From: Ferrovum sp. PN-J185
GTDB lineage: Bacteria; Pseudomonadota; Gammaproteobacteria; Burkholderiales; Ferrovaceae
Assembly (NCBI RefSeq): GCF_001581925.1
Contig: NZ_LQZA01000001.1
Coordinates: 186,001-250,000, forward strand
Length of the DNA: 64,000 nucleotides
Direction of reading: 5' to 3'
The position numbers were made by a program, and so were the translations under genes. The notes beneath the pieces are model-generated. The model was not told where the DNA came from and ran no database searches. It saw only the letters and a program-made list of their open reading frames with translations. Positions 41,145-51,791 of the stretch are shown piece after piece. Positions within the stretch are counted from its first letter, which is position 1, and each line of letters starts with the position of its first letter.

Positions 41145-41408
41145 TTATCGGTTAAGAATATTTATTCTTAACGCGTGAATGCTGTTGGGAAACAGATCCC
41201 CTAATGCATTATAAATCAGTCTATGACATGTTAGGGTATCTTTACCTTTGAACTGGTCGCAGTCAATAGTTAGCTTAAAATGTCCGGCTCCTTTGCTCTC
41301 ATGGTGCCCTTCATGATGTTTTGTGTCATCACGAATTGTCAGTGAGCGGGGTTGCAACAGGGCTAATCGTGTTTCCATTTGATGGATTAAATCGTTATTG
41401 TTGATCAT
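41145..41408 (-). CDS. bolA: BolA family protein
   Basis: BolA-type proteins bind monothiol glutaredoxins through an iron-sulfur cluster and affect cell shape and stress responses. The 87-residue sequence has the class pattern: an N-terminal helix, a histidine-rich loop (DDTKHHEGHHESKGAGHFKL), then TCHRLIYNAL and IHALRINI at the end. The start overlaps the yciB stop region by 14 bases, so the two are co-translated. Confidence 0.9.
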   Translation of the reverse strand: MINNNDLIHQMETRLALLQPRSLTIRDDTKHHEGHHESKGAGHFKLTIDCDQFKGKDTLTCHRLIYNALGDLFPNSIHALRINILNR

Positions 41409-41961
41409 TGTTTTGATTGATATGTTTTGCTAAAAGAATACCCTGGATCACAATAAATATAATCATTAAAGCCATTAAACCAAATAATTTAAATTTAACC
41501 CACACAGCCTCCGGATAGTGAAAAGCAACATAAAGGTTAATGGCGCCTAAAAAACTAAAGAACAGTGCCCAGGCTAAATTAATTTTCCCCCAAAGCGTGT
41601 CAGGTAAGTGTAGTTCCTTACCTAACAGAGCACGCATTGGGTTTTTCCCTAATACGAGTGGTCCGAAGAATAGTATTGCCGCAAATATCCAGTATAAAAC
41701 AGTGGGTTTCCAGCGAATAAATACGGTAGGATTAATGCCACCTATTGGATGAGTTTTAGTCCATAAAGTTAAGCCGCCGAATATAACAATGACCACAAGT
41801 CCAATCCATGCTGCAGGCTCCACCCGTTTTTTTAACGATAAAAGAACAATGATTTGGAGAATACTGGCACAAATGGCTACGGCTGTAGCCCAATAAATAC
41901 CGCCCCACTGGTAGGCAGCAAAAAACAAAACAACTGGAAATAAATCAAAAAATATCTTCAT
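41395..41961 (-). CDS. yciB: Inner membrane septation protein YciB
   Basis: YciB is an inner-membrane protein linked to septation and envelope upkeep (also called IspA/IspZ). The 188-residue protein has five likely spans and the family's MKIFFDLFPVVLFFAAY opening, PTVLYWIFAAILFFGPL and the NLAWALFFSFLGAINLYVA segment. It heads a minus-strand unit with bolA, the parvulin and glnE, and is divergent from rnm across 113 bases. Confidence 0.95.
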   Translation of the reverse strand: MKIFFDLFPVVLFFAAYQWGGIYWATAVAICASILQIIVLLSLKKRVEPAAWIGLVVIVIFGGLTLWTKTHPIGGINPTVFIRWKPTVLYWIFAAILFFGPLVLGKNPMRALLGKELHLPDTLWGKINLAWALFFSFLGAINLYVAFHYPEAVWVKFKLFGLMALMIIFIVIQGILLAKHINQNNDQQ

Positions 41962-42074
41962 AGCCTACTATTTTCCTCGAAAAGCCTAATCTTTGTCCAT
42001 GCCAAATAGTAAGCAGGTGTATCGGGGTAGCTTAAGATTTGCTATCATATGACAATTGATTTGAAAAAAAATTC

Positions 42075-42923
42075 ATGGAAAACATTGACTTACATAATCA
42101 TTCTCGAGTTTCGGACGGCCTTTTAAGCCCCACTGAATTAGTTCGTTTGGCAGCTTTTAATGGAGTAACAACGCTCTCTCTCACTGATCATGATGATATT
42201 CAAGGACTGGCCGAGGCTAAAGAAGCTGCTAATGAGGCTGGAGTTCACTTTATTAATGGTGTTGAAGTATCGGTAACTTGGGGTAACCATACTATTCACG
42301 TGGTAGGTCTTAATATTGATCCTCAGCAAAGTGATTTGGTTGCAGGCTTACGTCAGATACGAGAAGGTAGACTTGCGCGAGCTAAAATAATTGGTGAGGA
42401 GCTTGCTAAGGTAGGCATCCATGGTGCTTTTGAGGGAGCCTTAAGATTTGCTGAAAACCCCAACATCATTGCCCGTCCCCATTTTGCTCGATTTATTGTC
42501 GAGCAGGGCTATGCTAAAAACGTTTCTCAAGTGTTTAAACGTTATTTGATTAAAGGGAAGCCTGGCTTTGTAAAGCATCGGTGGGCAGATCTCGCTGACG
42601 CATTAAGCTGGATTCGAGCCGCAAACGGGATTCCTGTCCTCGCTCATCCAGGGCGCTATGAAATGGGAAAAGCGCAAATGGATGTATTAATTGATGAGTT
42701 TGTAGGCCATGGTGGTCTTGCTGTTGAGGTAGTGACCTCAAACCATACCAAAGAACAAGTTGAAATATTTGCGAATCATGTTAGAAAAAGAAATCTTATG
42801 GCGTCCAGAGGATCAGATTTTCATGGACCTGGAGAAAGCTTTTGTGAACCCGGAAAACTACCTGAATTGCCTTATGGTTGTAAACCAGTTTGGCAAATGT
42901 GGTCTTCTCAATCAACCCATTAA
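42075..42923 (+). CDS. rnm: PHP-domain phosphoesterase (RNase AM/YciV type)
   Basis: This 282-residue PHP protein matches YciV/TrpH, shown in E. coli to be a 5'-3' exonuclease that matures rRNA 5' ends and digests 3',5'-bisphosphonucleotides. Metal-binding motifs are in place: DLHNHSRVSDG (His7, His9), LTDHDD, NGVEVSV, ARPHFAR, LAHPGRY and the final GSDFHGP. It begins a plus-strand unit, 13 bases before trpS, as in many proteobacteria where it lies near tryptophan or scp genes. Confidence 0.9.
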   Translation: MENIDLHNHSRVSDGLLSPTELVRLAAFNGVTTLSLTDHDDIQGLAEAKEAANEAGVHFINGVEVSVTWGNHTIHVVGLNIDPQQSDLVAGLRQIREGRLARAKIIGEELAKVGIHGAFEGALRFAENPNIIARPHFARFIVEQGYAKNVSQVFKRYLIKGKPGFVKHRWADLADALSWIRAANGIPVLAHPGRYEMGKAQMDVLIDEFVGHGGLAVEVVTSNHTKEQVEIFANHVRKRNLMASRGSDFHGPGESFCEPGKLPELPYGCKPVWQMWSSQSTH

Positions 42924-42936
42924 ATAGGAGTCAACA

Positions 42937-44139
42937 ATGTACCCTGATCGTGTGCTCTCTGGCATGCGCCCAACAGGCTCAATGCACCTTGGTCATTACC
43001 ATGGGGTATTAAAAAACTGGATCAAGTTACAGCATGAACACGAATGCTTGTTTATGGTAGCTGATTGGCACGCCCTCACCACTCATTACGATGATCCAAG
43101 TCATATGGAAACGCATGTGTGGGATATGGTCATTGATTGGTTGGCTGCAGGAGTTGACCCAAAACAAGCGACGCTTTTTATACAGTCACGCGTTCCTGAG
43201 CATGCGGAATTACACTTAATTTTATCGATGATGACGCCTCTTGGTTGGTTAGAGAGAGTGCCCACTTATAAAGAACAGCAAGAAAAGCTAACCGATAAGG
43301 ACTTATCAACCTATGGTTTTCTTGGGTATCCCTTGTTACAAGCCGCAGATATTTTAATTTATCGAGCCAACCAGGTACCTGTTGGGGAAGATCAAATTCC
43401 TCATATTGAGTTTACTCGCGAAGTAGCACGTCGTTTTAATCACTTATATGGACGTGAACCCGGCTTCAATGAAAAAGCCTTGGCGGCGGTAAAAAAACTG
43501 GGAAGTAAAAAAGCCAAACTCTATTTAGAGTTAAGAAACCGCTATCAAGAGCAGGGAGAGGAGGAGGCCTTAGAGCAAGCCCATGAAATCATCTCTGAAA
43601 CTCAGAATTTAACCGTTGCTGATCGTGAAAGAGTGTTTGGTTACCTTGAGGGTAGCGGTAAGATGATCCTTGTAGAGCCCCAATCTATTTTGACTGAAGA
43701 GTCTCGTTTGCTTGGTTTGGATGGTCAAAAGATGTCTAAATCCTATAATAATGCTATTTCTTTACGTGACGATGAAGAGACGGTGACTAAGAAAATTCGA
43801 ACCATGCCAACTGATCCTGCTCGAGTTAGGCGGACAGATCCAGGTGACCCTAATCGTTGTCCCGTGTTTTCTTTTCATCGAACATACAGTGATGAAAAAA
43901 CATGTGATTGGGTTGTCGAGGGGTGTAAATCTGCTGCGATTGGTTGTTTAGAATGTAAACAGCCTGTTATCGATAAAGTCAATGCTGAATTAAAACCAAT
44001 GCAAGAAAAGGCTCAGATTTACACCAGTGATCCTACTTTGGTTAAGAATATTATTGCAGATGGCTGTGAGCGTGCTCAGAAAATTGCTAACGATACGCTG
44101 CGTGACGTGAGAGAAGCCACAGGGTTATCCTATTCATGA
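42937..44139 (+). CDS. trpS: Tryptophan--tRNA ligase
   Basis: A class I synthetase. The ATP-binding HIGH-type motif is HLGH at 17-20 and the KMSKS motif is at 265-269. The protein is 400 residues, longer than the 334 of E. coli because of a C-terminal/insert region, a length typical of betaproteobacterial TrpS. AGGAG lies ahead of the ATG and the stop overlaps scpA by 4 bases. Confidence 0.97.
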   Translation: MYPDRVLSGMRPTGSMHLGHYHGVLKNWIKLQHEHECLFMVADWHALTTHYDDPSHMETHVWDMVIDWLAAGVDPKQATLFIQSRVPEHAELHLILSMMTPLGWLERVPTYKEQQEKLTDKDLSTYGFLGYPLLQAADILIYRANQVPVGEDQIPHIEFTREVARRFNHLYGREPGFNEKALAAVKKLGSKKAKLYLELRNRYQEQGEEEALEQAHEIISETQNLTVADRERVFGYLEGSGKMILVEPQSILTEESRLLGLDGQKMSKSYNNAISLRDDEETVTKKIRTMPTDPARVRRTDPGDPNRCPVFSFHRTYSDEKTCDWVVEGCKSAAIGCLECKQPVIDKVNAELKPMQEKAQIYTSDPTLVKNIIADGCERAQKIANDTLRDVREATGLSYS

Positions 44140-44960
44140 GTGATGCTGAAATCCTTGAAGTTCCTGTGACTCAACCCATTGCCAAGGTAAAGGGTGAGCC
44201 GATTTCATCTTTACCGACAGATTTGTATATTCCACCAGAGGCGCTGGAGGTTTTTTTAGAAAGTTTTGAAGGTCCGCTCGACTTATTACTCTATTTAATC
44301 AGAAAAAATTCATTAGACATTCTTGATATTCCAATGGCTGAGTTAACTCGCCAATACATGACTTATGTTGAAGCTATGCGGCATGGTCGGTTAGAGTTGG
44401 CCGCAGAGTATTTGGTTATGGCGGCGGTATTGATTGAGATTAAATCAAGAATGCTGTTACCGGCCCCTCCAGCAGCCAACGAGGAAGAAGAAATTGATCC
44501 ACGTGCTGCGTTAATGAGAAGATTACTTGAGTATGAAAGAATTAAAATGGCAGCTCATGAACTGGAAGAAATGCCACGTGAAGGTAGAGAGTTTAAACGT
44601 GCGCATGCGTGGGTTGATGAGACATTGGTGGAACGATTGCCTGATGTCACATTACGTGATCTACAGGATGCTTGGGTGCTGGTTTTGTCACGAATAAAGA
44701 TGAATAAACATCATCGGATTAGCCGTGAGCAATTATCAGTACGAGAATATATGGCTAAAATTCTTAAGCGTTTGAACGAGCATAAATATGTTGCTTTTAT
44801 GGATTTGTTTGACGAGGGGATGAGCGTCCCTATTGCAGTAGTGAATTTCATTGCTATCTTAGAATTGGTTAAAGAACGAATGGTGAATGTCTCGCAGAGC
44901 GAAGCCTATGCACCATTATATGTGAGCCTAGGAGGGGAACCTGTGGAGTTAGCGTCATGA
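44136..44960 (+). CDS. scpA: Segregation and condensation protein A
   Basis: ScpA is the kleisin that bridges the heads of an SMC dimer. The 274-residue protein has a disordered N-terminus, then the family core LESFEGPLDLLLYLIRKNSLDILDIPMAELTRQYM (near residues 50-80) and AAEYLVMAAVLIEIKSRMLLP. The C-terminal winged-helix part contains VREYMAKIL and FMDLFDEGMS. It overlaps trpS and scpB by 4 bases each. Its SMC partner is encoded at 51.8 kb. Confidence 0.95.
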   Translation: MSDAEILEVPVTQPIAKVKGEPISSLPTDLYIPPEALEVFLESFEGPLDLLLYLIRKNSLDILDIPMAELTRQYMTYVEAMRHGRLELAAEYLVMAAVLIEIKSRMLLPAPPAANEEEEIDPRAALMRRLLEYERIKMAAHELEEMPREGREFKRAHAWVDETLVERLPDVTLRDLQDAWVLVLSRIKMNKHHRISREQLSVREYMAKILKRLNEHKYVAFMDLFDEGMSVPIAVVNFIAILELVKERMVNVSQSEAYAPLYVSLGGEPVELAS

Positions 44961-45607
44961 ATGTTGATGAAGAAGTAAGTCGCGAGGCAAAAAAATTAAT
45001 TGAAGCAACTATCTTAGTTGCTGACGAACCAATTAATATGGCTTATTTAAAAAAGTTATTTGCCGGACAATTTGAACAAAAACAGATTCAAGATTGGTTA
45101 TTCGAACTACAAGCAAGTTGGCAGGAGAGAGGTGTTGAGTTGGTTGAAGTAGCCTCTGGTTGGCGCTTTCAAACCAAGGCGGATGTGCAAGATAAAATCA
45201 ATGCTGTAAACCCTGAGAAGCCACCTAAGTATTCGCGAGCTGTGATGGAGACCTTGGCGATTATTGCTTACCGTCAACCAGTAACACGTGGTGATATAGA
45301 AGAAATACGTGGTGTTGCTGTGGCCTCAAATGTCATTCGTACACTTGAGGCGCGCGGTTGGGTAGAGGTGCTGGGCTATCGTGAGGTGCCAGGTAAACCT
45401 GCCTTATATGGTACTACTAAACAGTTTTTAGACGATTTAAATATTAATGGCCTCTCAGAGCTACCCCCATTAATGGATTTACAAGATAACCCTAATGAAG
45501 TGGCTCTGACCTTGCCTTTGGAAGAGAATAAAGACATACCTCTAGATATTATTAATACAGTAGATATAACGATAAATGACACAACCTCAAGCTCAGAAGC
45601 TACATAA
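44957..45607 (+). CDS. scpB: Segregation and condensation protein B
   Basis: ScpB is the winged-helix dimer that binds the ScpA kleisin in the SMC-ScpAB condensin. The 216-residue protein shows the family segments KKLIEATILVADEPI, GVELVEVASGWRFQTK, SRAVMETLAIIAYRQPVTRGDIEEIRGVAV and PGKPALYGTT. A divergent tail of about 35 residues follows. Its last 32 bases are also the start of rluB in another frame. Confidence 0.95.
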   Translation: MNVDEEVSREAKKLIEATILVADEPINMAYLKKLFAGQFEQKQIQDWLFELQASWQERGVELVEVASGWRFQTKADVQDKINAVNPEKPPKYSRAVMETLAIIAYRQPVTRGDIEEIRGVAVASNVIRTLEARGWVEVLGYREVPGKPALYGTTKQFLDDLNINGLSELPPLMDLQDNPNEVALTLPLEENKDIPLDIINTVDITINDTTSSSEAT

Positions 45608-46454
45608 AATTCTTGCCCAGTCAGGGCTGGGATCACGCCGTGACATGGAAACTCTCATAGAAGATGGGCAGGTTTTCGTGAATGGTGAAGTTGCAACCGT
45701 TGGTACAAGAATTGTTCCTACTGATGTGGTGAAGGTTGGTAGGCGGATCATACAACTCAATTTCTCTGAAGAGATTCCTCGTGTACTACTCTATTACAAA
45801 CCAGAAGGGGAGATAGTTAGTCGCGATGATCCGCAGGGAAGACCGTCTGTCTTTAGTGCGCTACCTCGAATCCGAGGGAGTAAGTGGATTAATATAGGCC
45901 GGCTTGATTTTAATACCAGTGGTTTGTTGATTTTTACCAATAACGGTGATCTTGCTAATCGTTTAATGCATCCTAGTTTTGATATTGAGCGTGAGTATGC
46001 GGTACGACTTGTTGGGGAAATGTCCGAAGAAAATTTAAAACAATCATGTAAAGAAATTTTGTTAGAAGATGGTCCAGCACAATTCGAATGGGTACGTGAT
46101 ATGGGAGGAGAAGGAACTAACCACTGGTATCAGGTAGCTATTAAGGAAGGACGAAACCGTGAAGTAAGACGCATGTTCGAATCCATGAATTTAATGGTTA
46201 GCCGTTTACTTAGAACACGCTTTGGTATCATTCAGTTACCACCACGTTTGAAACGTGGGCAGTTTTTAGAATTAAAACCCGAACAAGTAAAGCAGATAAT
46301 TGAATGGGTTGGTATTAGTAAACCTATGCGTGTCAAACAGCAAACGAAAATGGAACGAGATAAAAGCTACACCCCAGGTCGTATTCGCAGTAAACGCTCA
46401 CCCAAAGAAACGACTTCTCAAACTAGGTCTTCACGACGCAGAACAAAAACATAA
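45576..46454 (+). CDS. rluB: 23S rRNA pseudouridine(2605) synthase
   Basis: RluB makes a pseudouridine in 23S rRNA. The 292-residue protein has an S4 RNA-binding domain (KLHKILAQSGLGSRRDMETLI, 8-28) and a pseudouridine synthase domain with the catalytic Asp111 in GRLDFNTSGLL, then the REYAVR and GRNREVRRMFE motifs. A basic, Ser/Thr/Lys-rich tail follows. The start lies 32 bases inside scpB without a clear ribosome site. Its 3' end overlaps the 3' end of prmB on the other strand by 37 bases. Confidence 0.93.
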   Translation: MTQPQAQKLHKILAQSGLGSRRDMETLIEDGQVFVNGEVATVGTRIVPTDVVKVGRRIIQLNFSEEIPRVLLYYKPEGEIVSRDDPQGRPSVFSALPRIRGSKWINIGRLDFNTSGLLIFTNNGDLANRLMHPSFDIEREYAVRLVGEMSEENLKQSCKEILLEDGPAQFEWVRDMGGEGTNHWYQVAIKEGRNREVRRMFESMNLMVSRLLRTRFGIIQLPPRLKRGQFLELKPEQVKQIIEWVGISKPMRVKQQTKMERDKSYTPGRIRSKRSPKETTSQTRSSRRRTKT

Positions 46455-47320
46455 TCATCTCCTCCAGGTAAGGATAAGAAGAGAAAGGGTAGGTGAGGGA
46501 ATGCGTTTTCAAGAGCGCTACGATTGTGTCCAATTTCCACCACTAGCAGTCCATTTTTAGTGAGATACTGTGGTGCTTCTTTTAATAAACGTCTCACATG
46601 ATCTAACCCATCCTCTCCACTCGCTAGAGCCAAATTGGGTTCTGCTTGGTATTCGGCTGGCAGAGACGACATTGCATGCGCATCCACGTAGGGTGGATTG
46701 GAAATGATTAATGAATAATGTCGGTTTTTAGGGAGGCCTTCAAATAGATTACCAAGATGAAGATGTACTTGTTTTTCTAATCTATATTGAGCGACATTAA
46801 TTTTTGCAACATCAAGGGCATCATTGGAAATATCAACAGCATCAACTGTTGCTTGAGGGAATAACAATGCTAATAATATAGCTAATGATCCTCCCCCGGT
46901 ACATAGGTCTGCTACATGTTTAACCGATTCTGGTTCATCAAACCAATTATCAAAGTCATTAAATAATGCGTCAGCAATAAACGAGCGTGGAACAATGGTG
47001 CGTTCATCCACGTAAAAACGGTAATCTCCTAGCCATGCTTCATGAGTCAAATAGGCAACAGGAACTTTTTCAGTGACTCGTCTTTTGATTAAAGTAAATA
47101 ATTTGTCTTTTTCTTGTTCAGTTAAACTTGCATCAAGCCAAAGATCTTTTTGATCAAAGGGTAGGTGAAGAGTACTAAGAATCAAATAACTCGCTTCTTC
47201 ATGGGCATTCGGAAAGCCATGGCCAAAGTATAAACCAGCCTCATTGTATGTTGTGACAGTGTAACGTAATAAATCTCTAATCGTTACAATCTCATCGGGT
47301 AAGAATTCAGCTATTGTCAT
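46418..47320 (-). CDS. prmB: 50S ribosomal protein L3 glutamine methyltransferase
   Basis: PrmB methylates a glutamine of ribosomal protein L3. The 300-residue protein has a SAM-binding loop LCTGGGSLA at 139-147, the NPPY catalytic motif at 208-211 and the EIGHNR segment near the end. PrmB is chosen over PrmC by the N-terminal domain (SYLILSTLHLP, VPVAYLTHEAWLG), the C-terminal end and its place beside dapE, as in other betaproteobacteria. Confidence 0.93.
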   Translation of the reverse strand: MTIAEFLPDEIVTIRDLLRYTVTTYNEAGLYFGHGFPNAHEEASYLILSTLHLPFDQKDLWLDASLTEQEKDKLFTLIKRRVTEKVPVAYLTHEAWLGDYRFYVDERTIVPRSFIADALFNDFDNWFDEPESVKHVADLCTGGGSLAILLALLFPQATVDAVDISNDALDVAKINVAQYRLEKQVHLHLGNLFEGLPKNRHYSLIISNPPYVDAHAMSSLPAEYQAEPNLALASGEDGLDHVRRLLKEAPQYLTKNGLLVVEIGHNRSALENAFPHLPFLFLSLPGGDDYVFVLRREDLV

Positions 47321-47327
47321 GGTGTCT

Positions 47328-48464
<1,137 letters not shown>

Positions 48465-49277
48465 TTAATTTACCTCTAAATGAGTCACAATACGACAAGT
48501 TTCACCTTCAAACAGGCCATTAATACCATATTGTTTTTCATAGAACAAAAAGTCGCCAGTTTGGTTTGCAATAACAACGGTTGTCGCACGGGTACCATAA
48601 TCATCTGATTTAATGAAGGCAGCAGATAAACGTCGTTCAATTTCAAGCGGCATACCTGTTTCAGGTAATTGTGCGTCCGGATATATGGTCTCATCAGATA
48701 AAATGTTACTGAGTTCGTTTACATGCTGTTGTTCAATCTGTAAATCATTAAGAGTATGAATCTCAAGTGCCCAGTTGGTCAGTAAGTTTTTTAATTTCTC
48801 TTTGCTGGTTGTAACTTTAGGCCAAGGGGTGTCTAAAAAATGATTACTTAGTCCATAGATACCAGGTGATAATGCGTGACTACGTTTTGTTTTGCTCTCA
48901 AAGCAAACTAACTGCCGTTGATCACACAGTATCAAGTTGAAATCATTATATTGATCAGCTTTCATTTTCAGATGATCTATATAGTCATCAAGTGACTGAC
49001 TATTACGTAAAAATTGAGCAGTCAGTTGTCCTCTTGATTCAACATCAGTTTTCAGTCGTGATGGATCCCGGTAATTGGTTACTGCAGCAAACTGTTTAAA
49101 ACGATTTACCCCAAGCCAGGTGCCTTCAGCCTGTAGATCTCTACCTGCATAGATTGTTGCTTGATCAACCCAAAAATGAGGTATTTGGGTTGGTCTTTGA
49201 TAGAACTCATCACGATTTGAAATCACTATTAAAGGAAAACGCGGGTGATAGTTCCAAGCAACAAGTATTAAGCACAT
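48465..49277 (-). CDS. TANGO2/NRDE family protein
   Basis: The 270-residue protein starts MCLILVAW with Cys2 and has the family's eponymous NRDE at 21-24, followed by GRDLQAEGTWLGVNRFKQFAAVTNYRDP. This resembles N-terminal nucleophile hydrolases once Met is removed. Human TANGO2 and bacterial relatives have been linked to haem or lipid handling, but the chemistry here is unknown. It lies within the dap cluster, 5 bases after dapD and 6 before dapE, which suggests shared transcription more than shared chemistry. Confidence 0.88.
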   Translation of the reverse strand: MCLILVAWNYHPRFPLIVISNRDEFYQRPTQIPHFWVDQATIYAGRDLQAEGTWLGVNRFKQFAAVTNYRDPSRLKTDVESRGQLTAQFLRNSQSLDDYIDHLKMKADQYNDFNLILCDQRQLVCFESKTKRSHALSPGIYGLSNHFLDTPWPKVTTSKEKLKNLLTNWALEIHTLNDLQIEQQHVNELSNILSDETIYPDAQLPETGMPLEIERRLSAAFIKSDDYGTRATTVVIANQTGDFLFYEKQYGINGLFEGETCRIVTHLEVN

Positions 49278-49282
49278 AAACT

Positions 49283-50101
49283 TTATTCGCCACGCAGTAG
49301 TTCGTTAATACTGGTTTTGGCTCTGGTTTTTGCGTCCACTTTTTTAACAATGACAGCGCAGTAAAGACTGTACTTTCCGTTACTAGATGGAAGGTTGCCT
49401 GAGACAACGACTGATCCAGGCGGTACTTTCCCATAGCTGACAGTATCGGTTTCTCGATCATAAATTTTGGTACTTTGCCCAATATAGACTCCCATGGAAA
49501 TCACTGATCCTTCACCAACGATGACTCCTTCTACAATTTCGGAGCGTGCACCAATAAAGCAGTTGTCTTCAATAATCGTTGGATTTGCTTGAACGGGCTC
49601 TAATACTCCACCTATACCGACACCACCTGAAAGATGTACATTTTTACCAATTTGAGCGCAGGATCCCACTGTAGCCCAAGTATCGACCATGGTACCTTCA
49701 TCGACATAGGCGCCAATATTGACATAGGAGGGCATAAGTACAACATTTTTCGCAATAAAACTACCTCGTCTTGCACTTGCAGGAGGGACCACTCTAAAGC
49801 CACCTTTTTCAAAGTCTTCTGATTGGTAACGGCTAAATTTACTGTCTACCTTATCCCAATAGCGGGTAAACGATCCTTCGCTTAATGTGTTATCGCGTAG
49901 TCTAAATGACAGTAATACCGCTTTTTTAATCCATTGATGAGTAATCCAATCGTTATTCATTTTTTCAGCAACACGTAGTTGACCGTTATCTAATGAGTGG
50001 ATTACTTCTTCTACGGCTTGCTTAATATCTGCTGGCGCATTATTGGGTGAGAACTCAGTACGTTTTTCAAATGCATCTTCAATGAGTTGTTGCAAATTCA
50101 T
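49283..50101 (-). CDS. dapD: 2,3,4,5-tetrahydropyridine-2,6-dicarboxylate N-succinyltransferase
   Basis: DapD adds succinyl from succinyl-CoA to tetrahydrodipicolinate, opening the succinylase branch of lysine/DAP synthesis. The 272-residue protein has a helical N-domain and a left-handed beta helix built of hexapeptide repeats ([23 protein letters not shown], then [14 protein letters not shown]). The length matches the family (about 274). dapC lies 11 bases upstream. Confidence 0.97.
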   Translation of the reverse strand: MNLQQLIEDAFEKRTEFSPNNAPADIKQAVEEVIHSLDNGQLRVAEKMNNDWITHQWIKKAVLLSFRLRDNTLSEGSFTRYWDKVDSKFSRYQSEDFEKGGFRVVPPASARRGSFIAKNVVLMPSYVNIGAYVDEGTMVDTWATVGSCAQIGKNVHLSGGVGIGGVLEPVQANPTIIEDNCFIGARSEIVEGVIVGEGSVISMGVYIGQSTKIYDRETDTVSYGKVPPGSVVVSGNLPSSNGKYSLYCAVIVKKVDAKTRAKTSINELLRGE

Positions 50102-50112
50102 AATAACTATTC

Positions 50113-51303
50113 CTAGAGTTGTGAAACAAATGTTTTTATGCGGTTAGCAGCGTCGATAGTTTCTTCTATACTACCCACCAGAGCAATACGTATACGATTT
50201 TTTCCTGGGTTAGTACCGTTGTTGTCACGCGCTAAAACACTTCCTGGTAATACTTGAATATGGTGTTGTGCGAATAATTGTTGAGTAAAAAGAACATCAT
50301 CTATCGGTGTTTTTACCCAATAATAAAAGCTTGCCTCAGGTTTTTCTAGAGGAAGTACATTATTTACAATATCATAAAATGAAGTGAATTTTTCACGGTA
50401 AAGACGACGATTTTCAATCACGTGTGATTCATCTTGCCATGCTAACTCACTCACTTTTTGTATGGTAGGGTTCATCGCACTGCCATGATAAGTGCGATAG
50501 AGAAGAAAGCTTTTTAATAAACTTGCATCTCCCGCAGCAAAAGCAGAGCGCATACCTGGTACATTAGATCTTTTTGATAGACTGCTCATCACTACTAAAC
50601 GATCAAACTGTTTGCGACCAAGTTTTAGGCTGGCAGTGAGAGCCCCTAGCGGAGGGGAAGTTTCGTCGGGATAAATTTCCGAATAGCATTCATCGCTCAC
50701 AATAGTAAAACCATAAGTATCTGATAGCTCAAAAAGAACTTTCCATTCATCTAATGTCATGATTTTCCCAGTAGGGTTACCAGGAGAGCAAACGAATACC
50801 ACAGCAGTTTGTTTAAGTACTGATGGGTCAATATTTGAATAGTCTATTTGATGATTAACGGGATCAGCATTAACGAAGTATGGTGTAGCTCCCGCTAATA
50901 GAGCCGCTCCTTCATAAATCTGATAAAAGGGATTGGGGCAAATTACATATTTTTTAGCTGAATGCTCGTCAATTAACACTTGGATAATTGAAAACAATGC
51001 TTCCCGGCTTCCAAGTGTGGGTATGATTTGAGTATTGTGGTCGATTTTATTAACTAAGAAACGCCGCTTTATCCACTCACCAATAGCCAAGCGTAAGTTC
51101 TCTGAGCCAAGAGTAGTGGGGTAATTAGCCAGACCATCTACATGCTTTGACCATGCCTCCTTAACGAATTGAGGAGTAGGGTGGCGCGGTTCACCAACTG
51201 ATAAAGCAATAAACCTTAATGCTTCGTTACCTTTAACTCCCTTCATTAACCCACGTAATTTTTCAAAAGGATAAGGTTGTAATAAATCAAGACGTGAGTT
51301 CAT
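50113..51303 (-). CDS. dapC: Succinyldiaminopimelate transaminase
   Basis: A fold-type I PLP aminotransferase of 396 residues. The PLP lysine lies in [24 protein letters not shown] and SDECYSEIY are further cofactor-binding segments. In betaproteobacteria this branch, next to dapD, is annotated as DapC, converting N-succinyl-2-amino-6-oxopimelate with glutamate. The dapC-dapD adjacency (11 bases) supports that. An ArgD-type enzyme could do the same job elsewhere. queF lies 2 bases upstream. Confidence 0.93.
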   Translation of the reverse strand: MNSRLDLLQPYPFEKLRGLMKGVKGNEALRFIALSVGEPRHPTPQFVKEAWSKHVDGLANYPTTLGSENLRLAIGEWIKRRFLVNKIDHNTQIIPTLGSREALFSIIQVLIDEHSAKKYVICPNPFYQIYEGAALLAGATPYFVNADPVNHQIDYSNIDPSVLKQTAVVFVCSPGNPTGKIMTLDEWKVLFELSDTYGFTIVSDECYSEIYPDETSPPLGALTASLKLGRKQFDRLVVMSSLSKRSNVPGMRSAFAAGDASLLKSFLLYRTYHGSAMNPTIQKVSELAWQDESHVIENRRLYREKFTSFYDIVNNVLPLEKPEASFYYWVKTPIDDVLFTQQLFAQHHIQVLPGSVLARDNNGTNPGKNRIRIALVGSIEETIDAANRIKTFVSQL

Positions 51304-51305
51304 GC

Positions 51306-51734
51306 TTAACCAAACGTATGAGTTAGCGGGGTTTCTTTACTAAACACCAATTCTGGTAGGGTGATTTGTGGTTGCCAACCTGGTTTGGTGTGTTCTGCGA
51401 CAACGTGAGTATAAATACCTCCTCTTACATACCAGCGTGCTAATAGGCGCATAAAACGTGGTTGGCAAGTCGCTACAAAATCAGAAAGAATCTTATTTGT
51501 CACTGCTTCATGAAAGGCGCCTTCATTTCTGTAAGACCACATGTATAATTTAAGACTCTTTAGCTCAATATTCGTTTGGTCAGGAATGTAATCCAAGGTA
51601 AACCATGCGAAATCGGGTTGTCCTGTCTTAGGACACAAACAGGTAAATTCTGGGATTTCCATGTGAATTAGATAATCTCTTTCAGGGGAAGGGTTGACAA
51701 AAGTCTCTAATTGCTTACTTGGTAGTGTTGACAT
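51306..51734 (-). CDS. queF: NADPH-dependent 7-cyano-7-deazaguanine reductase
   Basis: QueF reduces preQ0 to preQ1 on the way to queuosine in tRNA. At 142 residues it is the short, single-domain type (like B. subtilis), not the long two-domain E. coli form. The nucleophile is Cys34 in [13 protein letters not shown], the conserved Asp is Asp41, and the substrate-binding motif is EGAFHE at 71-76. The family stretch [13 protein letters not shown] is present. It heads the dapC-dapD-NRDE-dapE-prmB run; no riboswitch matching preQ1 types is evident in the 57-base leader. Confidence 0.95.
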   Translation of the reverse strand: MSTLPSKQLETFVNPSPERDYLIHMEIPEFTCLCPKTGQPDFAWFTLDYIPDQTNIELKSLKLYMWSYRNEGAFHEAVTNKILSDFVATCQPRFMRLLARWYVRGGIYTHVVAEHTKPGWQPQITLPELVFSKETPLTHTFG

Positions 51735-51757
51735 AGCTGTTGTCCTATACGTGGTAT

Positions 51758-51790
51758 GAGGTAAAATTGGTATATTTTAAACCTCTTTTT
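51758..51790. other. Terminator-like hairpin in the queF-smc divergent gap
   Basis: GAGGT (51758-51762) pairs with ACCTC (51781-51785); after a 2-base bulge, AAAAT (51763-51767) pairs with ATTTT (51774-51778) around a 6-base loop. Five T residues follow on the plus strand just before smc. No plus-strand gene lies upstream that would need a terminator, so an attenuator-like role for smc, or a chance structure, is possible. Confidence 0.4.
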
Positions 51791-51791
51791 A

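Noticed and set aside
51735-51790. preQ1 riboswitch ahead of queF
   Set aside because: The hairpin in the leader has GAGG/CCTC ends, but lacks the short loop sequence and A-rich tail of the preQ1-I class.
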